Assembly (NCBI GenBank): GCA_017469925.1 | Contig: JAFUFK010000013.1 | Location: 186,001-250,000, forward strand | DNA length: 64,000 bases | Direction: 5' to 3' | Source of the DNA: Bacteroidaceae bacterium | GTDB lineage: Bacteria > Bacteroidota > Bacteroidia > Bacteroidales > Bacteroidaceae | Shown: piece by piece, positions 1 to 8,891 of the stretch | Numbering within the stretch: the stretch's first letter is position 1 | Layout of the letters: the number at the start of each line of letters is the position of its first letter | Notes under the pieces: generated by a model | What the model was told of the DNA's origin: nothing | The model's database searches: none | The model's input: the letters and a program-made list of their open reading frames with translations, nothing else | Position numbers and translations under genes: made by a program

Positions 1-1
1 C

Positions 2-412
2 TGTTACGACTTCTTAGTCGATGTAGTTGCTGCCGAAACATCTCTGACCTGGAGTGTCGAGGTGAATGATCCCACTCGTGGCGAGGCTATTGGTGAAGAA
101 AGAAATGGCATTCTCTACCTGACCGCTAAGCCTCTTGGCGATGCTAAGTTCGTTGGATGGCGACTGATGCATAACTATTTCCAAGGCGAAACAATCAGCA
201 CCGATGCAGAATACGAGTTCCCCCTGACACAGAGTGCTCGTCTTGTGGCCCTTTTTACGCCCAATCCCCAGCCAGTTATCGATACAATCGAGCAGGTAAG
301 TATAAAGACCACAGCCAGCCACTCGCAGCCCTACGATATCGCTGGTCGAAGGGCTTCACAAACGACTCGCGGCATCGTTATCGAGAAAGGTATAAAACGA
401 ATCAATAAGTAA
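2..412 (+). CDS. C-terminal part of a secreted protein with a divergent InlB B-repeat domain
   Basis: The reading frame is open from base 2, so the start lies outside the window and only about 136 residues are visible. The segment around bases 62-270 has the shape of a divergent InlB B-repeat: NDPTRGEAIGE, then LTAKPLGDAKFVGW, then a region ending LVALFTPN. The last 30 residues (YDIAGRR followed by GIVIEKGIKRINK) match the short C-terminal tail common on secreted Bacteroidales proteins. A surface or exported protein is therefore likely, but its main function lies upstream. The stop is followed after 12 bases by the sulfatase start, so the two may be co-transcribed. Confidence 0.75.
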   Translation, partial: CYDFLVDVVAAETSLTWSVEVNDPTRGEAIGEERNGILYLTAKPLGDAKFVGWRLMHNYFQGETISTDAEYEFPLTQSARLVALFTPNPQPVIDTIEQVSIKTTASHSQPYDIAGRRASQTTRGIVIEKGIKRINK

Positions 413-424
413 ATCATTACCGAT

Positions 425-1933
425 ATGAACGCAAAACATTTCCTTTATAGCTTGGCTGTAGCCCCCGTACTGGCCAGTGCCCAAAGCGAGAAGCCCAATT
501 TTATCTTCATCCTTTGCGATGACATGGGGTGGGGTGACCTTGCCTGCTACGGCCAGCAGTACATCTCAACGCCCAATATCGATCGCCTTGCTTCTCAGGG
601 CATGCAGTTCATGCAGGCCTATGCGGGCAGTCCCGTCTCGGCGCCTTCCCGTGCTTCGTTAATGACGGGGCAGCACACGGGACATTGCGAGATTCGTGGT
701 AACAAGGAATATCGCTCAGGTTCCGTCACATACGGCAAGGCCACAGACTATGCCGTTACAGGTCAGCATCCGTTAGATACGGCTCATGTCGTCTTGCCCG
801 AAATCATGAAAGACTATGGCTATACGACTGGGCAATTTGGCAAATGGGCAGGTGGCTACGAAGGCAGCTACTCTACCCCTGACAAGCGCGGCATCGATGA
901 ATTCTATGGTTATATTTGCCAGTTTGAAGCCCATACCTATTACCCCAACTTCCTTAATAAATATAGCGCGCGCGCAGGCGATAAGGGCGTGACTCGTGAG
1001 CTTATGGAAGAGAACATCAAGTATGAATTCTATGGCGATGACTATTACAAGCGACCTCAGTATAGTGGCGACATCATCCACCAGAAGGCGCTCGAGTGGA
1101 TAGACCGTCAGGACGGCTCTCAACCCTTCTATGGCCTGTTTACTTATACGATTCCTCATGCTGAGCTGCTTCAACCCGAGGACTCCATCCTCCAGTCGTA
1201 TAAGGCAAAGTTCTGTGATGACAAAAGTTATCGTGGTGATAATGGTAGCTGGTATCATGCCGTTGGCAACGTGCATGCCCAGTTCGCTGCCATGATAACC
1301 CGTCTCGACGCCTATGTAGGTGAGATTATGGCAAAGCTCGAGGAAAAGGGATTGGCGGATAATACCATACTCATCTTCTCCAGCGACAACGGCCCTCATG
1401 AGGAGGGTGGGGCCGACCCGACCTTCTTCAATCGCGACGGTGTGCTGAAGGGGCTCAAACGCTCCTGCCACGAAGGCGGAATCCGCATCCCGTTCATTGT
1501 GCGCTGGCCTGGTCACGTTCCTGCTGGCGTGAAGAACGACCACCAGATTACCTTCTACGATGTGATGCCCACTTTCTGCGACATTCTGGGTATCAAGGAC
1601 TATGTCGACAAGTATCGCAATCCCCGTTTGGGTGAGAAAGACTACTTCGACGGCATCTCCTTCCTGCCGACCCTCACGGGCGACGATGCCAACCAGAAAG
1701 ACCACGAATACCTCTACTGGGAGTTCAACGAGACCAATCAGATTGGTGTCCGCCAAGGTAATTGGAAACTGATTGTAAAGAAAGGGGTGAGCGAGCTCTA
1801 TGACCTTGCTACTGACATCCACGAAGACGTCAACCTGGCCAGTGAGTACCCTGAGAAAGTAGAGGAGCTGAAGGCTCTCGTCTATCAGTCGCACACGGAC
1901 AATCCCTACTTCAGCGTGACCCTGCCCCAGTAA
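425..1933 (+). CDS. Secreted Ser-type family S1 sulfatase
   Basis: A 502-residue arylsulfatase-type enzyme. An N-terminal signal peptide (about residues 1-20, ending near ASAQS) sends it to the periplasm or surface. The sulfatase signature is SAPSR at residues 72-76, so Ser72 would be oxidised to formylglycine. This is the serine type, which needs an anaerobic radical-SAM maturase (anSME); none is in the window. Metal ligands include Asp32-Asp33 near the start and the DNG motif in FSSDNGPH about residue 320. The family removes sulfate from glycans or other sulfate esters; the substrate cannot be read from sequence. It is followed 30 bases later by a C10 peptidase. Confidence 0.93.
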   Translation: MNAKHFLYSLAVAPVLASAQSEKPNFIFILCDDMGWGDLACYGQQYISTPNIDRLASQGMQFMQAYAGSPVSAPSRASLMTGQHTGHCEIRGNKEYRSGSVTYGKATDYAVTGQHPLDTAHVVLPEIMKDYGYTTGQFGKWAGGYEGSYSTPDKRGIDEFYGYICQFEAHTYYPNFLNKYSARAGDKGVTRELMEENIKYEFYGDDYYKRPQYSGDIIHQKALEWIDRQDGSQPFYGLFTYTIPHAELLQPEDSILQSYKAKFCDDKSYRGDNGSWYHAVGNVHAQFAAMITRLDAYVGEIMAKLEEKGLADNTILIFSSDNGPHEEGGADPTFFNRDGVLKGLKRSCHEGGIRIPFIVRWPGHVPAGVKNDHQITFYDVMPTFCDILGIKDYVDKYRNPRLGEKDYFDGISFLPTLTGDDANQKDHEYLYWEFNETNQIGVRQGNWKLIVKKGVSELYDLATDIHEDVNLASEYPEKVEELKALVYQSHTDNPYFSVTLPQ

Positions 1934-1963
1934 AGTGTGCCCTTTAAGCCCCCTGAGACCGAC

Positions 1964-3709
1964 ATGAAACGCTTGCTGTCTATCGCCCTCCTGTTTATCG
2001 CGCTCTCCCTCCAAGCCCAACGTCACGAGGTAAGGCAGGGAGGCCGCGTCTTAGCCTATGGTTTGCGGTTTAATCCCAACGTGGTAGATGCCAACATGCC
2101 CGAGGCCTTGCAAGAGATGCTGAGAGCCTACCAGACACAACCCCGATATGCCGAGCGGCAACGGGGTAAGGCCGTAGAGCCGTTGCTGAAGAGTATTCGG
2201 CATCAGGACGACCCGTTCAACCGAAGTTGTCCCTATTATACGGATGACGAGGGGCGGACGTCCTCGGAGCGTTGCATCGTAGGGTGTGTAGCTACGTGCA
2301 TCGAGCAAGTACTCAGTTACTATCGCCATCCAGAGGCGCTCATTGATACGCTGTGGGGCTGGGAGACGGAGCATTACCGCATCGATAACGTGATGCCCGC
2401 CACCAGAATCGACTGGCCGAACATCCTCGACGACTACAGCCGAGGATACACCGATGTGCAGGCAAAGGCCGTGGCAGACCTCTCGTATTATTGCGGAATG
2501 GCGGCTCGGATGAACTGGGGACTCACCTCGTCTGGCGCCAACCTCTATCGTGCCTTTGAGCCTCTCTGGCGTGTCTTCGACTACCAGACACTGGCTTTCG
2601 TGCCCAGGGCAATGTATTCGACGCCAGCCTGGAATCGCATGTTGCGCAATGAGTTGGAGAGCGGACGTCCCATCTGCTATACAGGTCACAATATGGCCTT
2701 GAGTGGGCATGCTTTCAACATCGATGGTGTGGACGAAGATGGGTATTACCACCTCAACTGGGGCTATGGCGGCCAGTACGACGGCTATTTCGACCTCGAC
2801 TATCTTAATCCATTCGAGACATATGACGATGCGTCGGCCCTTGGTCTGCATGAAGGCTTCTTCTCGAATCAGACGGCATTGTTCCTGCATCCCGATGACT
2901 TTTTGATAGACATCACGGACACACTTAGCCCTGCCGATGCCTTTGCGGGTGTACTGGTGGATAAGGTGACTTTCCGTCGCCCGCCTGACACGCAGGGCTA
3001 TGTCGTAGCCGACTTCACGATGGAGAACCAGACTTGTGACAGCCTGAACTTCACCTTCGAGGTGCTTACTTACTTGCCGACCGACACGGCCATCTTCTAT
3101 CAGGCCGACTACGTAGGCCTTTCTGCTGTTAACCTTGCCCCAGGCGAAAGGAAGACCTGGCCGGTCTATTGCCAGTTTGCGGAGGCGGGAGAGCGCATAT
3201 TCAGCTTCTCGGCCGACGATGTAACGTTACCTTATCAGATGGATGTCACCATCCTTGAGGGCACGACGCCAAAGCTCGTCTTCGGCAATGTCGGACATCA
3301 GGTCTATCGTACCAGCGACCAACTCTTTGCCGACTTTTCGCTCGATGTCTCTAACCTCGCCGACTCGGGCTATGCGGGCAATCTGGTGACCTTCTGCCTC
3401 TTCCCTGAAGGTAGCGACGAGGACCAGCGCCACTGGGAGGTACTCTGCCTTCCCGCAGGCGAGACGTATAGACTCACGACACGTTTCCAACACCTTCAGG
3501 ACGGGAAGACCTACACCTTGCGTGTGCGTTGTCCTTGGGCCGTGCAGCAAGAATATACCTTTACGGTCCTCAGCGACGAGGCTGCAGATGGGATACATTG
3601 CGTTAATGGTGACAGGGACGATAACCTTTACGACTTGCAAGGCCGCAGAGTGGTGAAACCTTATAAGGGATTATACATACACCGTGGCCGCAAGATACTG
3701 ATACCGTGA
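1964..3709 (+). CDS. Secreted C10 family (streptopain-like) cysteine peptidase
   Basis: 581 residues from the ATG at 1964; a GTG at 1937 would add nine residues before the signal peptide and is unlikely. A signal peptide covers about residues 1-18. The catalytic Cys108 sits in IVGCVATC and the catalytic His249 in SGHAFNIDG, followed by the family-typical HLNWGYGG stretch. No long inhibitory propeptide is obvious beyond residues 20-80. Residues 300-540 are beta-rich, and the end carries a YDLQGRRVVK tail like that of the protein at base 2. The role is extracellular or surface proteolysis. Substrate unknown. It lies between a sulfatase and an HD hydrolase on the same strand. Confidence 0.9.
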   Translation: MKRLLSIALLFIALSLQAQRHEVRQGGRVLAYGLRFNPNVVDANMPEALQEMLRAYQTQPRYAERQRGKAVEPLLKSIRHQDDPFNRSCPYYTDDEGRTSSERCIVGCVATCIEQVLSYYRHPEALIDTLWGWETEHYRIDNVMPATRIDWPNILDDYSRGYTDVQAKAVADLSYYCGMAARMNWGLTSSGANLYRAFEPLWRVFDYQTLAFVPRAMYSTPAWNRMLRNELESGRPICYTGHNMALSGHAFNIDGVDEDGYYHLNWGYGGQYDGYFDLDYLNPFETYDDASALGLHEGFFSNQTALFLHPDDFLIDITDTLSPADAFAGVLVDKVTFRRPPDTQGYVVADFTMENQTCDSLNFTFEVLTYLPTDTAIFYQADYVGLSAVNLAPGERKTWPVYCQFAEAGERIFSFSADDVTLPYQMDVTILEGTTPKLVFGNVGHQVYRTSDQLFADFSLDVSNLADSGYAGNLVTFCLFPEGSDEDQRHWEVLCLPAGETYRLTTRFQHLQDGKTYTLRVRCPWAVQQEYTFTVLSDEAADGIHCVNGDRDDNLYDLQGRRVVKPYKGLYIHRGRKILIP

Positions 3710-3712
3710 GCG

Positions 3713-4207
3713 ATGGACACTGAGTCTCTTATCCATAAGTATTACGCCAGTCAACCCAAGTTGGAGGCCATTCTGCTGCGTCATAGCCGTCAGGTGGCCG
3801 AGCGTTGTATGGCCATTTGCGAACGGCATCCCGAACTCGGTCTCAACCGCCAGTTCCTTTGGGAAGCCGCCATGCTTCACGACATAGGCATTATCGAGAC
3901 CGATGCGCCAGGCATACTTTGTCGTGGTGAGCATCCCTATGTGGAACACGGGCGAATAGGCGGACGGATACTTCGCGAGGAGGGGCTGCCTGAGCATGCC
4001 CGTGTGGCAGAGCGCCATACGGGTGCCGGTCTGCCAGGATACTTGCCGGAGACCCCAGAGGAACAAGTGGTCTGCTATGCCGATAAGTTCTATTCGAAGT
4101 CGCGACTCGACGACGAAAAAACGCCCGAGCGCGTCGTGAGGAGTCTCGAGCGCTTCGGCCATGATGGGGTAGAGCGCTTCCTAAGATGGCATGCGCTATT
4201 CGGTTAG
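3713..4207 (+). CDS. Small HD domain phosphohydrolase
   Basis: 164 residues. The HD metal site is visible as His24 (LLRHSRQV), His56-Asp57 (MLHDIGI) and further His residues in EHPYVEHG and ERHTGAG. This is the layout of stand-alone HD proteins of the YfbR/uncharacterised HDIG type, which hydrolyse phosphate esters or nucleotides. Specificity is unknown. The start is three bases after the C10 peptidase stop, so it probably closes that operon. Its 3' end overlaps the convergent nucleotidyltransferase gene by 12 bases (4196-4207). Confidence 0.85.
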   Translation: MDTESLIHKYYASQPKLEAILLRHSRQVAERCMAICERHPELGLNRQFLWEAAMLHDIGIIETDAPGILCRGEHPYVEHGRIGGRILREEGLPEHARVAERHTGAGLPGYLPETPEEQVVCYADKFYSKSRLDDEKTPERVVRSLERFGHDGVERFLRWHALFG

Positions 4208-4912
4208 GAATCGTTCAGCTTCGGCCAAGGTATCCAGTTTTCCCACATCCATCAGACGGAGCCCTGGCTGCACATAGCCGTAGATGGCGTGTTTGGCACA
4301 TGAGGCCAGATAGAAGTCGATGATGGAGAATCGTTCTGGCCACTCGTCCATCAGGGGGAAGAGGCGAGTCGTCATTGTGTGGATACCCGCAAAAGCCAGT
4401 TTACGATACTTCGAGGGGTCGAGATTGGGGTATGGCGAACGTACTTCACCAGTCTTGACATTCGTCCATCCGACCAGTCGCATGTCGTCGTCGAAGAGCA
4501 GGTAGCGCTGGGTCTCACGTTCGCTGACCAGTAGTGTGGCCTCTTGGTTATGCCCAGCCTCAAAGAATTCACGCAGGCGCACATTACTCAAGATATCGAC
4601 ATTGTGAATGAGGAAACGGTCGCAGTCGGACAACAGTTTTCTCGCATGTCGTATGCCGCCACCCGTCTCCAGGAGTTGCCGTCGTTCGTCGCTCAGTTGG
4701 ATGTGTTCCGGTCGTTGGTTACACCACTCTTCAATCATGTCGGCAAAGTGATGGATGTTGACGACCACGTCGTCGAAACCCTCACAGCCGAGTCTTTCGA
4801 GTAGGATTTCCAGCAAAGGGCGTCCACCGACGGGCACCAGAGCCTTTGGCATTCGGTCGGTCAAGGGCTTCAGTCGTGTGCCGAGCCCTGCGGCAAATAT
4901 CATGGCTTTCAT
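4196..4912 (-). CDS. murU: MurU-like sugar-1-phosphate nucleotidyltransferase
   Basis: 238 residues. The N-terminus AMIFAAGLGTRLKPLT with downstream KALVPVGG is the nucleotide-binding signature of sugar-phosphate nucleotidyltransferases; HNVDI near residue 107 gives the metal Asp. Length fits MurU, which turns MurNAc-1-phosphate into UDP-MurNAc. The identification rests mainly on context: its ATG overlaps the stop of the AmgK-like kinase gene by 4 bases (ATGA), and AmgK plus MurU form the known salvage route that bypasses de novo UDP-MurNAc synthesis. Other sugar specificities remain possible. Confidence 0.8.
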   Translation of the reverse strand: MKAMIFAAGLGTRLKPLTDRMPKALVPVGGRPLLEILLERLGCEGFDDVVVNIHHFADMIEEWCNQRPEHIQLSDERRQLLETGGGIRHARKLLSDCDRFLIHNVDILSNVRLREFFEAGHNQEATLLVSERETQRYLLFDDDMRLVGWTNVKTGEVRSPYPNLDPSKYRKLAFAGIHTMTTRLFPLMDEWPERFSIIDFYLASCAKHAIYGYVQPGLRLMDVGKLDTLAEAERFLTE

Positions 4913-6459
4913 GCTTCCAGGGAGAAAGGCCTTGCGGGCAGGGTTTGACGGATGTCTTGTTCGCGGTGCAGTATGTCCACCTCGATACCGTATTTTTCGT
5001 TTAGGTGTTCGGCCAGGTGTTGTGCACTATAGACACTCCTGTGCTGGCCGCCCGTACAGCCGAACGCAAACATGAGGTCGGTAAAGCCGCGTTGCAGATA
5101 ACGCTCGACATGGGCATCGGCCAACCGATAGACACTCTCCAGAAAGGTCAGTATCTCGCCATCGTCCTCGAGGAATCGGATGACGGGCTCGTCGAGTCCG
5201 GTCAGTTGCTTGTAGGGCTCGTATCGACCAGGATTGTGAGTCGAACGGCAGTCGAAGACGTATCCGCCGCCGTTTCCGCTCTCGTCGCTGGGGATACCTT
5301 TGCGATAGGAGAAGGAGAAGACGCGGACGCGCAGGGGGCCCTTGCCATCGTACTTCGAGAACGTGGCTGGTCCGTCGGCAGGATGTGGTTTGTAGGGGTT
5401 GTTGTCGGTCGTCTTGAAACCATCGGCACGTGTGACGGGCGTTTGGGGCTGGGGTGCGAACTGAGGCAGTTGTACCAGTTCGGTCAAGACCTGATTGAGG
5501 TAGGGGTAGGGGCAGCCGCCTTCGGCCAACAGGTCGCGAAGGTTCTGCATGGCAGGCGGAATGCTCTCGAGGAAGTGCCGCTTGCGTTCGAAGTAGCCTC
5601 GGAAACCGTATGCGCCCAGCACTTGCAGGAGGCGGAAGAGAACGAAGAGACGCAACTTCTCGCGAAAGCGTACTTCGTTGACCTCGGTATATTGCTTCAG
5701 GGATTGGATATAGACGTCGATGAGTTCGTTTCGCAGTTCTGGTGAGTACTGGGCCGATGCCTGCCAGAGGAAAGATGCTACGTCGTATTGCACTGGTCCT
5801 CGTCGGCCACCCTGGAAGTCGATGAACCAGGGCTGTCCGTCCTCGTCGAGCATGACGTTGCGTGCCTGAAAGTCGCGATAGAGGAAGGCGTCGCCGCCGC
5901 CCTCGGTCAGGTCTTTTGCCATCAGCTGGAACGAGGCCTCGAGCTTCAGCTCGTGGAAGTCGAGCCCCGTGGCTTTCAGGAAGCAGTATTTGAAGTAATT
6001 GAGGTCGAAGATGACGCTTGTGCGGTCCATCTCGGCCTGTGGATAACACTGCGAGAAGTCCAACCCACGGGCACCACGAATCTGCACGTTAGGCAGTTGG
6101 GCAATGGTACGGCGGAGGAGTTCGCGCTCACTCTGTGTATATCGTCCTCCCGCCTCACGACCTTTCTTCAGGGCGTCGAAGAGGGTAGTGCTGCCCAGGT
6201 CGGTTTGCAGGTAACAGAGCCCATCGTCGCTCACGCTGAGCACCTCAGGCACGGGCAACTGGCGTGTGGTGAAGTGGCGGGCCAGATAGATGAAGGCATG
6301 GTTCTCGTCCCTCGACGTGCCCACTACGCCGATAAGGCTATGGCCTTCTGCGTCCGAGAGACGGTAGTACTGGCGGTTGCTGCCGCTGCCCTTGATGGGT
6401 TCGCACTGGGCGGGCTGGTGGCCGCAGTATTCCTTGTAGAGTCGTAAGAGTGCGTCCAT
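4909..6459 (-). CDS. amgK: AmgK-like sugar kinase fused to a RapZ C-terminal domain
   Basis: 516 residues in two parts. Residues 1-330 are an aminoglycoside-phosphotransferase fold: RDFQARN at 195-201 supplies catalytic Asp196 and Asn201, and IDFQGGR gives metal Asp214. The usual His of HRD is replaced by Tyr194. After a Pro-rich linker (about 330-370), residues 376-500 match the C-terminal domain of RapZ, including FDCR, LTGLDEPV and GCTGGQHRSV at 467-476. The N-terminal P-loop ATPase half of RapZ is absent. AmgK phosphorylates the anomeric OH of MurNAc/GlcNAc; RapZ in enterobacteria senses GlcN6P and controls glmS through a small RNA. The fusion suggests feedback on amino-sugar supply (inference). 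Confidence 0.85.
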   Translation of the reverse strand: MDALLRLYKEYCGHQPAQCEPIKGSGSNRQYYRLSDAEGHSLIGVVGTSRDENHAFIYLARHFTTRQLPVPEVLSVSDDGLCYLQTDLGSTTLFDALKKGREAGGRYTQSERELLRRTIAQLPNVQIRGARGLDFSQCYPQAEMDRTSVIFDLNYFKYCFLKATGLDFHELKLEASFQLMAKDLTEGGGDAFLYRDFQARNVMLDEDGQPWFIDFQGGRRGPVQYDVASFLWQASAQYSPELRNELIDVYIQSLKQYTEVNEVRFREKLRLFVLFRLLQVLGAYGFRGYFERKRHFLESIPPAMQNLRDLLAEGGCPYPYLNQVLTELVQLPQFAPQPQTPVTRADGFKTTDNNPYKPHPADGPATFSKYDGKGPLRVRVFSFSYRKGIPSDESGNGGGYVFDCRSTHNPGRYEPYKQLTGLDEPVIRFLEDDGEILTFLESVYRLADAHVERYLQRGFTDLMFAFGCTGGQHRSVYSAQHLAEHLNEKYGIEVDILHREQDIRQTLPARPFSLEA

Positions 6460-6465
6460 GTTGTT

Positions 6466-6840
6466 CTATTTCATGAAGACGAAATATACGGCCAGCACGA
6501 GGCAGACGAAGGCTGCGAGGTGGTTCCAATGGAGCGATTCACCACTGAAGAAGAGTACCGTGAAACCTGTGAAGACTATCAGCGAGATGACTTCCTGAAT
6601 GACCTTCAGTTGCATCAGGGAGTAAGCTCCGCCGTTGCCCTCGAAACCCATGCGGTTGGCGGGTACCTGGCACGAATACTCGGCCAGGGCCAGCATCCAG
6701 CTCAGCAGGATGACGACGTAGAGCGGTGTGTTGCTGGTCAGGACCTTCATCTGTTGGAGTTTCAGATGGCCGTACCAGGCAAAGGTCATAAACACGTTGC
6801 TGATGACCAGAAGGAGTAGGGGATAGAGGGCTTTCATCAT
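6466..6840 (-). CDS. DUF486 / DMT-like small membrane protein
   Basis: About 124 residues with four hydrophobic segments (roughly 5-24, 40-58, 84-100 and 104-122). The phrases NRMGFEG and [13 protein letters not shown] are typical of DUF486 proteins, a short four-helix relative of drug/metabolite transporters. Transport substrate unknown. ATG codons lie at 6846, 6840 and 6837. I prefer 6840 because ATG and the guaA stop share an ATGA overlap. The stop is 6 bases before the AmgK-RapZ start, so it sits inside the guaA-to-murU operon. Confidence 0.8.
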   Translation of the reverse strand: MMKALYPLLLLVISNVFMTFAWYGHLKLQQMKVLTSNTPLYVVILLSWMLALAEYSCQVPANRMGFEGNGGAYSLMQLKVIQEVISLIVFTGFTVLFFSGESLHWNHLAAFVCLVLAVYFVFMK

Positions 6841-8363
6841 TCCCATTCGATGGTTGCAGGTGGTTTCGACGAGATGTCGTAGCAGACGCGATTGACGCCG
6901 CGCACCCGGTTGATGATTTCGTTCGATACGTGTGCCAGGAAGTCGTAGGGCAGTCGGGCCCAGTCGGCCGTCATGGCGTCGGTGCTCGTCACGGCACGCA
7001 GGGCTACGGGATTCTCATAGGTGCGTTCGTCGCCCATCACGCCTACGCTGCGCACCTCAGATAGCAGTATGGCGCCGGCCTGCCACACCTGGTCGTAGAG
7101 CCCCCACTGGCGCAAGCCCTGTACGAAGATGTCGTCGGCTTCCTGCAGTATGCACACTTTCTCGCGTGTGATGGCGCCCAGTATGCGTACGGCCAGGCCT
7201 GGGCCTGGGAAGGGGTGGCGACCGATCAGGTGCTCGGGCATGCCCAGCTGGCGGCCTACGCGGCGCACCTCGTCCTTGAAGAGCCACTTCAGCGGTTCGC
7301 ACAACTGGAGGTGCATCTCCTCGGGCAGACCGCCCACGTTGTGGTGGCTCTTGATGACCTTGCCCGTGATGTTCAGGCTCTCGATGCGGTCGGGGTAGAT
7401 GGTGCCCTGTGCCAGCCAGCGGGCGTCGGTAATCTTGCGAGCCTCGGCATCGAATACCTCCACGAAGTCGCGACCGATGATTTTGCGCTTGCGTTCGGGC
7501 TCGGTCACTCCGTCGAGGTCACGGAAGAAGCGTTCCGAAGCATCCACGCCGATGACGTTCAGGCCCAGCCCTTCGTAGTCGCGCAGTACGTTGTGGAACT
7601 CGTCCTTGCGCAGCAGGCCGTGGTCAACGAAGATACACGTCAGTTGGTCGCCTATGGCGCGATTGAGCAGAACGGCTGCCACCGAACTGTCCACACCGCC
7701 CGAGAGACCCAGGATGACGCGGTCGCGACCTATCTGCTCGCGCAGTTCGGCGATGGTGGTTTCGACGAAGTTCTGGGGGCTCCAGTCCTGATGGCCTCCA
7801 CAGATATCGACTACGAAGTTCTTGAGCAACAGGGTGCCCTGTAGCGAGTGGGACACCTCGGGGTGGAACTGCACGCCATAGACCTCCATCTCGTCGGCCT
7901 TGTAGGCAGCAAATCGGACGTTCTCCGTCGAGGCTATCCTGTGGAAGCCCTCTGGCAGGGCTGTGATGGTGTCGCCGTGGCTCATCCACACCTGGCTGTC
8001 GGCCTCGAATCCGCGGAAGAGCGGGCAGTCGCGGTCGGCCACATTCAGTTTTGCACGCCCGTATTCGCGTGAGTCGGCTGGCTCTACGCGACCGCCCAGG
8101 GTGTGGCTGATAAACTGTGCGCCGTAGCAGATGCCCAGCACGGGTATGCGACCGAGGAATTGCTTGAGGTCAACTTTGAAGGCCTCGGGGTCATAGACGC
8201 TGTAGGGCGAACCGGCCAGTATGACGCCGATTACATCGGGGTCGTCGGCCGGAAACTTGTTGTAGGGCAGAATCTCGCAGAACGTGTCCAGCTCGCGCAG
8301 TCGCCTGGCAATCAGCTGCGTAGTCTGGCTACCGAAGTCGAGGATGATAATCTTTTCCTGCAT
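6837..8363 (-). CDS. guaA: GMP synthase (glutamine-hydrolysing)
   Basis: 508 residues from the ATG at 8363; in-frame codons further upstream run through the promoter and are not used. The class I amidotransferase domain (about 1-190) has the nucleophile Cys79 in GICYGAQ and a later His/Glu pair in FHPEVSH. The ATP pyrophosphatase domain has the PP-loop GLSGGVDSS, and the C-terminal dimerisation domain ends TIEWE as expected. It converts XMP to GMP. It is the first gene of a minus-strand run continuing with DUF486, amgK-rapZ and murU. A good promoter precedes it. Confidence 0.97.
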   Translation of the reverse strand: MQEKIIILDFGSQTTQLIARRLRELDTFCEILPYNKFPADDPDVIGVILAGSPYSVYDPEAFKVDLKQFLGRIPVLGICYGAQFISHTLGGRVEPADSREYGRAKLNVADRDCPLFRGFEADSQVWMSHGDTITALPEGFHRIASTENVRFAAYKADEMEVYGVQFHPEVSHSLQGTLLLKNFVVDICGGHQDWSPQNFVETTIAELREQIGRDRVILGLSGGVDSSVAAVLLNRAIGDQLTCIFVDHGLLRKDEFHNVLRDYEGLGLNVIGVDASERFFRDLDGVTEPERKRKIIGRDFVEVFDAEARKITDARWLAQGTIYPDRIESLNITGKVIKSHHNVGGLPEEMHLQLCEPLKWLFKDEVRRVGRQLGMPEHLIGRHPFPGPGLAVRILGAITREKVCILQEADDIFVQGLRQWGLYDQVWQAGAILLSEVRSVGVMGDERTYENPVALRAVTSTDAMTADWARLPYDFLAHVSNEIINRVRGVNRVCYDISSKPPATIEWE

Positions 8364-8392
8364 CTTTGTCTCTTTTGTTTCAAATGTTCTTG

Positions 8393-8424
8393 CAAAGATA
8401 CGAATAATCACGCTAACCTCCAAA
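8393..8424 (-). promoter_or_regulatory. Promoter of guaA (Bacteroidota type)
   Basis: On the minus strand TTTG (8424-8421) is followed by exactly 20 bases and then TATCTTTG (8400-8393). This is the Bacteroidota primary sigma consensus. It lies 30 bases upstream of the chosen guaA start. Confidence 0.85.
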
Positions 8425-8510
8425 TTTTCCATGCCTTTGTCTTCCATAGGTCAGATTTTATAAACATTTTTCGCAACCTTCCCTAAACACTCCTGAACCC
8501 TACAGCTGAA

Positions 8511-8603
8511 GGTTATGTTAACTTGTCGATGTCGGCAAACTTAACTTTCCGCCACAAGTTGACATAACTTATCGCCATAGGTTAATATAACTTATAAACG
8601 CAA
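8511..8603. repeat. Tandem 23-bp palindromic array A
   Basis: TAACTT recurs at 8519, 8542, 8565 and 8588, exactly 23 bp apart. Most units hold a GTTA-N3-TAAC type palindrome, for example GTTATGTTAAC and GTTAATATAAC. Arms 8512-8526 and 8554-8568 are also inverted copies of each other with one mismatch. The array lies between the divergent guaA and PurF-like promoters. The rest of the 8425-8834 gap shows nothing else I can name. Confidence 0.75.
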
Positions 8604-8834
8604 GTTGTCGGCCGACGACGAATCTTTACATTTTGTATTGTGAATCAGTGTGTTACATTTCAATTTTGTTTTATCTTACTTCGCCACACGTCCTCTCTGG
8701 CGATGCCTTTCTCAGTCCGCAAAATGTCTTTGTAATGTAAAGATTTTTCCAGAGAAGAAGACAGAACTTTGCCTATATTCTGCTCGCAACTTCAATTTTC
8801 TTGCATTTATTACCCCCAATTCGGTCTCAGCCTC

Positions 8835-8865
8835 TTGCAGATGTCCGAACTTTTTCGTACCTTTG
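8835..8865 (+). promoter_or_regulatory. Promoter of the PurF-like/reductase operon
   Basis: TTG (8835-8837), 20-base spacer, TACCTTTG (8858-8865). It lies 26 bases before the ATG at 8892 and probably drives the four genes through 13172. Confidence 0.85.
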
Positions 8866-8891
8866 TGTCGCAAAAATAAAAAGGAAAGAAA

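Noticed and set aside
773-2026. Long open frame antisense to the sulfatase gene
   Set aside because: Its coding pattern mirrors the real gene, it has no ribosome site or promoter, and the protein resembles no family. The same applies to long antisense frames opposite carB (14266-15999), cysN (24989-26566) and pgk (46965-48293).
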